Positions 1 through 4,494 of a stretch of DNA of 5,755 nt are shown here, piece by piece. A program made the translations under genes and the position numbers. The DNA is taken from contig JBAYTD010000147.1 of assembly GCA_041675805.1 (NCBI GenBank), positions 1-5,755 of the forward strand. The letters run 5' to 3'. The stretch comes from JANNWF01 sp041675805. Its GTDB lineage: Bacteria; Pseudomonadota; Gammaproteobacteria; Xanthomonadales; Xanthomonadaceae. A model generated the notes under the pieces. The model was not told the origin of the DNA. It searched no databases and saw only the letters and a program-made list of their open reading frames with translations. The first letter of the stretch is position 1. Each line of letters begins with the position of its first letter.

Positions 1-439
1 GCTTGGCCAGCAGCACGCATTGATTCAGATGCACGTCGAGCGGGCCGGCACCGATCCGTGCCGCGAACAGGCGGCGCAACTGGCGCTCGCCAATGCCCAG
101 CCCGCGCGCCAGCGAGCCGACGTCGCCTTCCTCCAGCGCGCCGGCGCGAATCCGCCGCAAGGCCAGATCGACCAGACGCCCGCCGCCATCGCAAGGTGCC
201 GCGCCCGGTGCCAGTTCCGGCCGGCAGCGCAGGCAGGGGCGAAAACCCGCCGCTGCCGCTGCCGCCGCGTGGCGGAAATAGCGCACGTTTCGCTCCAGCG
301 CGATGGCTGCCGGACAGACCGGCCGGCAATAGATGCCGGTGCTGTGGACGGCGACGAAGAAGCGCCCGTCGAAACGCGCGTCGCGGGCCCGCCGGGCGCG
401 GGAAAAGGCGTCGATCTGCTCGCGGGAAAAACCGTCCAT
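1..439 (-). CDS. Ada-type zinc/methyl-acceptor domain + AraC HTH, N-terminal part of a probable AlkA (3-methyladenine DNA glycosylase II) fusion; 3' end outside window
   Basis: The first 146 codons are visible and the frame is still open at base 1. Residues about 20-75 form an Ada metal-binding domain: GIYC-RPVC and FRPCLRC place four cysteines at 38, 42, 69 and 72, exactly the zinc-ligand numbering of E. coli Ada, where Cys38 accepts methyl groups from DNA phosphotriesters. Residues about 87-140 resemble an AraC-type helix-turn-helix (SLARGLGIGERQLRRLF). The N-terminal pattern RARDARFDGRFFVAV and RPELAPGAAP is closer to Ada/AlkA glycosylase fusions than to classical Ada. I therefore infer that an AlkA_N and HhH-GPD glycosylase domain follows outside the window; an Ada methyltransferase domain is the alternative. 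The role would be alkylation-damage sensing and repair in the cytoplasm. The start is firm: an in-frame TAG lies three codons upstream (449-451) with no other start codon between. The ATG at 447 is in another frame. No strong Shine-Dalgarno is seen. Confidence 0.88.
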   Translation of the reverse strand, partial: MDGFSREQIDAFSRARRARDARFDGRFFVAVHSTGIYCRPVCPAAIALERNVRYFRHAAAAAAAGFRPCLRCRPELAPGAAPCDGGGRLVDLALRRIRAGALEEGDVGSLARGLGIGERQLRRLFAARIGAGPLDVHLNQCVLLAK

Positions 440-450
440 GCCCGCATGCT

Positions 451-480
451 AACGGCTGGCCGGCATCATCGCTGGCCGTT
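451..480. other. Imperfect inverted repeat in the gap upstream of the Ada/AlkA-type gene
   Basis: AACGGCTGGC at 451-460 can pair with GCTGGCCGTT at 471-480: ten pairs including two G-T wobbles, with a 10-base loop. On the plus strand it is followed by TTTTCGG (479-485 region), which resembles a weak terminator for plus-strand transcription, but no plus-strand gene is seen. On the minus strand it sits directly upstream of the start at 439, so it would fall in the leader of that gene or overlap a regulatory site. I saw no convincing Ada box or -35/-10 pair here. Confidence 0.25.
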
Positions 481-539
481 TTCGGACATCGACCCTGCCG
501 CCCGGACGCTGCGTCACCGGTGCGGCCGGACCATCGACC

Positions 540-561
540 GCGCGCGCCGTGGAGCGCGCGC
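540..561. other. Perfect GC hairpin 25 nt past the DUF885 gene stop; possible transcript end
   Basis: Two 8-base arms, GCGCGCGC at 540-547 and GCGCGCGC at 554-561, flank a 6-base loop. The hairpin lies just after the stop of the gene at 586-2412 on the minus strand. No run of T follows on that strand, so it is not a textbook intrinsic terminator. It may pause polymerase or protect the 3' end. Alternating GC can also arise by chance in DNA this GC-rich. Confidence 0.35.
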
Positions 562-585
562 AAGACCTGGAGAATCCTCGGCCGT

Positions 586-2412
586 TCAGCCCTTGCGCCG
601 GGCGATCCAGTCGTCGATCACCCGTTCCAGCACGAAGATCGGCACCGAGCCCGAGCCCAGCACCACTTCGTGGAACTCGCGGATGTCGAAGCGCTCGCCC
701 AGTTCGCGCTGCGCCTTGGCGCGCAGTTCGACGAACTTCAGCATGCCGACCTTGTAGGCCAGCGCCTGCGCCGGGTTGACCAGATAGCGCTCGATCTCGG
801 CGACCACCTCGTCCTCGCCCATGCCGGTGTATTCGAGCATGTAGTCGATGGCCTGCTCGCGGCTCCAGCGCTGCGAGTGCATGCCGGTATCGACCACCAG
901 CCGCACGGCGCGGAACATTTCCGCCTGCAGGCGGCCAAGGTTGTCGAGCGGATCGTCCTGGAAGCCGGCCTCCCAAGCCACCTGCTCGGCGTACAGCGCC
1001 CAGCCTTCGGCATACACGGTGAAGGGCAGGAAGCGGCGGAAGATCGGCAGACCTTCCAGTTCCTGCGCCAGCGCGATCTGGAAGTGATGGCCGGGAACCG
1101 CTTCGTGATAGGCGAGGGTGCGCATGCCGAAACGCGGAATCTCGCCGACGTTGCGCAGGTTGGCGAAGAACACGCCCGGTCGCTTGCCGTCCAGCGACGG
1201 CCCCTGGTAATACGCGCCCGGCGCGGTCTTTTCAGAGAACGCCGGCACCCGGCGCACCTCCACCGGCGAGGCCGGCATGCGCGAGAACCAGTCGCCGAGT
1301 CCGGCCGATACTTCGTCGATGATCGTCTGATAGTCGGCAAGGATCTGCGCGCGGCCTTCGTCGCTGTCCGGGTAGAGCTGATCCTCGCGTTTGGCGATGG
1401 CCTGCACGCGCTCGCCGATGCTGCCTTCGACCAGCCCTTCGGCTTGCAGGATGGCGTCCATCTCGGCGGCGATGCGTTCGACCTCGGCAACGCCGATGCG
1501 GTGGATCTCCTCCGCGCCCATGTCGGTGGTGGTCTGATTGCGCACCCGCCAGGCGTAGTAGGCCTCGCCGTCGGGCAGACGCCAGACGCCATCGTTGCTG
1601 GTCGCCTTCGGCAGCAGCGCCTCGTGATGGGCGATCAGCTTGCGGTAGGCCGGATAGACCGAAGTTTCGATGGCGCGCGCCAGTTCGGCGCGCAGTTCGG
1701 CGCGACGCTCCTCGGCCAGTTTGTCGGCCGGAATCTTGTCCAGCTTCTCGCCGAAGCCGACATACAGCATGTGCTGCTCCACCGGCATGGCGATGAAGTC
1801 GCGCATCTGCGTCAGCACCTTTTCCACGGTGAAGCGCGGCGGCAGGATGCCCAGCGACTCGCGCTTCTCCAGCCCCTCGATCACCTGGTCGAAACGGCGC
1901 TCGAACTGGCCGACGCGGCTGATGAAGTCGCGCGCATCGCGCTCGTCCTCGACGAAGTGGCTGTTGATCATGAAATTCGGCAGCCCGCTCTGCACGCCGA
2001 ACATCTGGTTGACCGGGAAGTTGTGGTAGCGGAAGCGCTTGCCGTCGCGCACCTGGTCGCCGAGGAAGCTGTCGAAGATGTCGTAGGACAGCCGCGCCTG
2101 GCCGCTGTAGTCCTCGCGGTCGTAACGCTGGAAGGTGGCGTAGTCGCGCTCCAGCTTGGCCAGTTGGGCGTCTTCGTGGGCGAGCGAGGCATCGGCCAGT
2201 TCGGCGTTGTGATCCTTGATGCCGAGCGGCTCCAGCAGGCGGATCTGGGTCAGCATTTCCGGGTTGTCGAGGGCGAACTGCAGGAACACCCGGGTGTAGA
2301 ACCACTCGATGTTGAGCGGCTTGAAGTACCAGGTGTGGACGCCCAGCGCCGTCACCGCCAGCAGCAGGACCAGCAGCCCGGCGAGGAACCACTTGAACGC
2401 GCGCTTGATCAT
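586..2412 (-). CDS. DUF885 family protein, putative membrane-anchored zinc metallopeptidase
   Basis: This is a 608-residue protein matching the DUF885 family along its length. Residues about 8-25 form a hydrophobic segment after a basic start (MIKRAFKWF) without a lipobox or clear cleavage site. It is probably an uncleaved inner-membrane anchor with the body in the periplasm. The zinc-site candidate is YHEAVPGHHFQ, with His436, Glu437 and His442 (or His441-443 region), and AEGWALYAE around Glu469 as a likely further ligand. Other family-like segments are SYDIFDSFL near 109-117, TDMGAEEIHRIG near 296-307 and NPAQALAYKVGMLKF near 546-560. Peptidase activity is inferred from this gluzincin-like motif; the substrate is unknown. 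I chose the ATG at 2412 because it begins the anchor. A GTG 14 codons upstream (2454) only adds a polar stretch and lies upstream of a possible -10. GGGG at 9-12 bases before the ATG is a weak ribosome site. The gene looks monocistronic. Confidence 0.9.
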   Translation of the reverse strand: MIKRAFKWFLAGLLVLLLAVTALGVHTWYFKPLNIEWFYTRVFLQFALDNPEMLTQIRLLEPLGIKDHNAELADASLAHEDAQLAKLERDYATFQRYDREDYSGQARLSYDIFDSFLGDQVRDGKRFRYHNFPVNQMFGVQSGLPNFMINSHFVEDERDARDFISRVGQFERRFDQVIEGLEKRESLGILPPRFTVEKVLTQMRDFIAMPVEQHMLYVGFGEKLDKIPADKLAEERRAELRAELARAIETSVYPAYRKLIAHHEALLPKATSNDGVWRLPDGEAYYAWRVRNQTTTDMGAEEIHRIGVAEVERIAAEMDAILQAEGLVEGSIGERVQAIAKREDQLYPDSDEGRAQILADYQTIIDEVSAGLGDWFSRMPASPVEVRRVPAFSEKTAPGAYYQGPSLDGKRPGVFFANLRNVGEIPRFGMRTLAYHEAVPGHHFQIALAQELEGLPIFRRFLPFTVYAEGWALYAEQVAWEAGFQDDPLDNLGRLQAEMFRAVRLVVDTGMHSQRWSREQAIDYMLEYTGMGEDEVVAEIERYLVNPAQALAYKVGMLKFVELRAKAQRELGERFDIREFHEVVLGSGSVPIFVLERVIDDWIARRKG

Positions 2413-2439
2413 GGTCGGAGCCCCGTGGAAGAGACCGGT

Positions 2440-2467
2440 ATTATCGGTCGCCACGAAGCGGCTTCAG
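2440..2467 (-). promoter_or_regulatory. Weak sigma-70-like promoter candidate for the DUF885 gene
   Basis: On the minus strand GATAAT (2445-2440) resembles a -10 hexamer, with CTGAAG (2467-2462) 16 bases upstream as a poor -35. Transcription would start near 2433, leaving a leader of about 20 nt before the ATG at 2412, and would exclude the GTG at 2454. A short palindrome, GAAGC-C-GCTTC (2455-2465), lies in the spacer and could be an operator. These short matches are suggestive only. Confidence 0.3.
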
Positions 2468-2487
2468 GGTGCCATTGGTCATTCAGA

Positions 2488-2571
2488 GGCAGTTCCAGCA
2501 GCCAGTTCCAGAAAGGCAGTTCCAGAGGCCAGTTCCAGAAAGGCAGTCCCAGAAGCCAGTTCCAGTTCCAG
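2488..2571. repeat. 27-bp tandem repeat array built on CCAGTTCCAG half-units
   Basis: Two complete 27-bp copies lie head to tail at 2501-2527 and 2528-2554 and match at 25 of 27 bases. A half copy precedes them (2488-2500) and a partial copy follows (2555-2571). Each unit is two related halves, GCCAGTTCCAGAA and AGGCAGTTCCAGAG, so the core CAGTTCCAG or a near variant recurs about every 13-14 bases. The array lies in the gap between two genes, upstream of the DUF885 gene. No gene reads through it convincingly. It could be a cluster of protein-binding sites, a slippage-prone repeat, or part of a dispersed palindromic element; the sequence alone does not decide. Confidence 0.8.
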
Positions 2572-2614
2572 AGAAGCGGGCGTCACGCTCTGGCTTTTCT
2601 GGAACTGGAACCGG
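2556..2614. repeat. Long imperfect inverted repeat (about 20-bp arms) mirroring the last array copy
   Basis: The left arm at 2556-2575 and the right arm at 2595-2614 are reverse complements at 18 of 20 bases. The shared core reads TTCCAGTTCCAGA on one side and TCTGGAACTGGAA on the other. The 19-base loop can add a small inner stem, AGCG (2575-2578) with CGCT (2586-2589). A further reversed half-unit, CATCTGGAACCG, continues at 2615-2626. The hairpin starts 34 nt after the stop of the gene at 2649-2933 and could end or stabilise that operon's transcript, but no T-tract follows on the minus strand. Confidence 0.75.
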
Positions 2615-2648
2615 CATCTGGAACCGCTCCTCCCTCGAAGACTCCGGG

Positions 2649-2933
2649 CTATCCCTCGAATCCGTCGGCGAATACGGTCGGGCCGGGTTGTTCGCCTCCT
2701 TCGTCCTCGGCGAGGCCGGCCCAGAAGCCGCCGAGCAGTTCGAAACCGCCGCCGCTGGCGGGTTGCAGGGCGTCGGCATCGTGCTGGCCGAGCGTGCCGC
2801 TGATCTCGAAATCCCCGCCGGATGAACTGCCGCCGCCCGCCGCGATCACGCTGCGATCCACTTCCATCTGTGCCATGGCCGCTGCGGCGGGCAAGGCCAG
2901 CAGGGCGATCAGCAACCCGCGCCGCGCGTTCAT
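2649..2933 (-). CDS. Small secreted protein with 'GTLGQHDA...GGFW' core and C-terminal FADGFEG; function unknown
   Basis: This 94-residue protein opens with a clear signal peptide: basic MNARR, a hydrophobic LLIALLALPAAAA, and a likely cut after AMA (near residues 20-21). The mature part has IAAGGGSSSGGDFEISGT, then LGQHDAD, then GGGFELLGGFW at about residues 62-72. That order (GGG..S.GG, GT.GQ.DA, GG...GGFW) recurs in many exported bacterial proteins as I remember them, with no assigned function. The C-terminus VFADGFEG resembles the 'DGFE' ending common on exported proteins of Lysobacterales. Its start ATG overlaps the TGA of the upstream hydrolase gene (ATGA), and GGGGG at 2938-2942 could serve as ribosome site, so translation is probably coupled. 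Being 94 residues long, it may be only the conserved tail module of what is usually a larger protein. Confidence 0.82.
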   Translation of the reverse strand: MNARRGLLIALLALPAAAAMAQMEVDRSVIAAGGGSSSGGDFEISGTLGQHDADALQPASGGGFELLGGFWAGLAEDEGGEQPGPTVFADGFEG

Positions 2934-4477
2934 GGTGCCCCCAGCGTGGCAACGCCCTCGGGCGCGTCGATCAGCATCGGCCGGTCCAGCACGCCGGTCC
3001 AGGACTGGCTGCCGGGCAGCAGGCGGATGCGGCTGCCGCGGGTGGTCTGGTTGAGCATTCGATTGAAACCCCTGAACGGCGCGTGGTAACCGCCCACGCC
3101 CTGGCTGAGTTCGCTGCCGAGCCGGGTCCAGAAGCCGTCAACGCGCTGCGTGGGCCAGGTTTGCTGTGCTCCGGTCAGGGTGACGCGGACCTGGTTCAGA
3201 AAGTGTCCCGGCCAATGTTCATCGTAGAAATCTTCATGATAGCTGCGGGCGCTGAAGGCCACATAGAAGCGGTATCGCGCATTCTCGGCCACGTCGTACT
3301 GTTCGATAGCGGTTTCGAACCCCGGCAGTGATCCATTGTGTCCGCCGCGCCAGGTCAGGCGCTCCGGGCCGAGCGGCATGCCGAAAGTGGAGTCCGGGAA
3401 GATGGAGAGGCGTACGTCATAGTGGTTGGCGAATTCGAGCATCGCGGCGGCGCTGGCAACAAAGCCGCCGTAGGCCAGTGCCATTTCCACGTCGTGGCCG
3501 CCGTAGGGCCGTTCCACACGGTTCGGGCCGTGGTTGTCGAACACGTTGTCGACCATCCACGGGCCGGTTGCCGTGTCTGGATGCCTGTTCAGGGTCTTGT
3601 AGTAGGGTTCGCGCGGGTTCTGCCACTCACGAAAACTGCGGCCGCGGAAAATCTCCGTTTCCGGGATTTCGATTTGCCAGCGCATGATGTGGGTGCGGAC
3701 ATAGGCATCCAGCGACATCCCCGAGACATGCTTGATCACCTCACCCAGTATCAGAGTGCTGACGTTGGAGTACCTGTACAGTGAGCCCGGGCGAAACTCC
3801 AAGGGTTGACCGAGGATGCAACGAACCTTGTTGCGTGGCCCGGGTGGGCTGGCCACGCCCAGTTCGTTGGCGCATTCGCGGTCCCCGAAGGCGATATCCG
3901 TATCGTCGTTGTGAGGCCCGGCAAACCAGCCTGTACCGTGGTGGATCAAGTGCCCGACCCGGATTTCCGCCACCCGTGTGTCCTCGAAGTTGCCGGGTGC
4001 CGAATACAGGTTCTGCGGCAGGATGCCGCCCACCGGCGTTCCTCCATCGACCTGACCGCGATCGAACGCGAAGTCGTCCAGGGCAATGGCACCGCTGGCG
4101 ATCAGGTGCCGGGCGGCGGCGACGGTAATCGGCTTGGAGACGCTGGCCAACTGGAACGGGGCGTTCTCCGGCAGCGGGTTGCGGTTGAAGTCATGGCCGA
4201 AGCCGCGCAGGTAGACGATGCGCCCGTTGCGCATCACGCCCATGACGCCGGCGGGAATGGAGCGTTCCTGCATGTAGCTGCGCATCTCTTCATCGAGCCA
4301 CGCCAACTCCGGGACGGGGCGGCCGCTGATCGGGATGCTTGCGGCGGTGCTCCAGTAGGGGTGGTCGTGCCATTGCTGGGCGTGTGCGGCGGCGGGCAGG
4401 CAGAGTGCGCCGGCGGCGAGCATCGCCGGTAGCCGGCGGACCCACTGCTGCGAGAGGTCGGAACGGAAGAAGGTCAT
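2930..4477 (-). CDS. Secreted serine hydrolase of the beta-lactamase / penicillin-binding-protein-like family (COG1680-type)
   Basis: This 515-residue protein has a signal peptide ending AAAHA-QQ (cut near 33/34), so it should act in the periplasm or outside the cell. The catalytic motifs of the serine beta-lactamase/DD-peptidase fold are in order: SVSK at 112-115 (nucleophile Ser112, Lys115), YSN at 236-238, and HNG at 380-382 in GGHNGSLPGF, where classical enzymes have KTG or HTG. Supporting segments are AGVMGVMRNGRIVYLRGFG after residue 75 and LIHHGTGWF near 177-185, a variant of the usual LLTHTSG. Members include esterases, D-aminopeptidases and peptidoglycan-related hydrolases, so the substrate cannot be named and antibiotic resistance should not be assumed. 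About 100 C-terminal residues beyond the core are unassigned. I chose the ATG at 4477 because AGGAGA lies 7-12 bases before it. GTG 4498 and ATG 4495 overlap the previous stop and lack a ribosome site. Confidence 0.9.
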   Translation of the reverse strand: MTFFRSDLSQQWVRRLPAMLAAGALCLPAAAHAQQWHDHPYWSTAASIPISGRPVPELAWLDEEMRSYMQERSIPAGVMGVMRNGRIVYLRGFGHDFNRNPLPENAPFQLASVSKPITVAAARHLIASGAIALDDFAFDRGQVDGGTPVGGILPQNLYSAPGNFEDTRVAEIRVGHLIHHGTGWFAGPHNDDTDIAFGDRECANELGVASPPGPRNKVRCILGQPLEFRPGSLYRYSNVSTLILGEVIKHVSGMSLDAYVRTHIMRWQIEIPETEIFRGRSFREWQNPREPYYKTLNRHPDTATGPWMVDNVFDNHGPNRVERPYGGHDVEMALAYGGFVASAAAMLEFANHYDVRLSIFPDSTFGMPLGPERLTWRGGHNGSLPGFETAIEQYDVAENARYRFYVAFSARSYHEDFYDEHWPGHFLNQVRVTLTGAQQTWPTQRVDGFWTRLGSELSQGVGGYHAPFRGFNRMLNQTTRGSRIRLLPGSQSWTGVLDRPMLIDAPEGVATLGAP

Positions 4478-4483
4478 GGTCGG

Positions 4484-4489
4484 TCTCCT
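4484..4489 (-). promoter_or_regulatory. Shine-Dalgarno AGGAGA for the serine hydrolase
   Basis: AGGAGA ends 6 bases before the ATG at 4477 and is the best ribosome site in the window. It decides the start against the GTG at 4498 and the ATG at 4495. It lies in the 17-base gap after the stop of the fibre gene, as expected for a downstream gene in an operon. Confidence 0.75.
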
Positions 4490-4494
4490 GGTCA

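Noticed and set aside
25..447. 140-residue minus-strand frame from the ATG at 447
   Set aside because: It is out of phase with the frame from 439, which carries the four Ada cysteines and the helix-turn-helix. This product has no recognisable motif.
2556..2614. Classical rho-independent terminator
   Set aside because: The stem is long, but no T-run follows on the minus strand after the left arm. It is kept as an inverted repeat only.
2488..2626. CRISPR array
   Set aside because: The units abut without unique spacers and half-units recur every 13-14 bases. No cas gene is present.
2479..2952. Minus-strand frames reading through the repeat array (SGTGLWNCL-like or LELASGTAF-like repeats)
   Set aside because: The peptide repeats come from the 27-bp DNA repeat, which is open in several frames because 27 is a multiple of 3. 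There is no ribosome site or domain, and they overlap a better-supported gene in another frame.
58..3054. A 998-codon open frame on the plus strand
   Set aside because: Over 586-2412 its codons are the exact reverse complements of the DUF885 gene's codons. A stop would need TTA, CTA or TCA in the real gene, which this GC-rich DNA avoids. The product is an Arg/Ala/Pro/Gly-rich shadow with no domain, and it runs across several unrelated genes.
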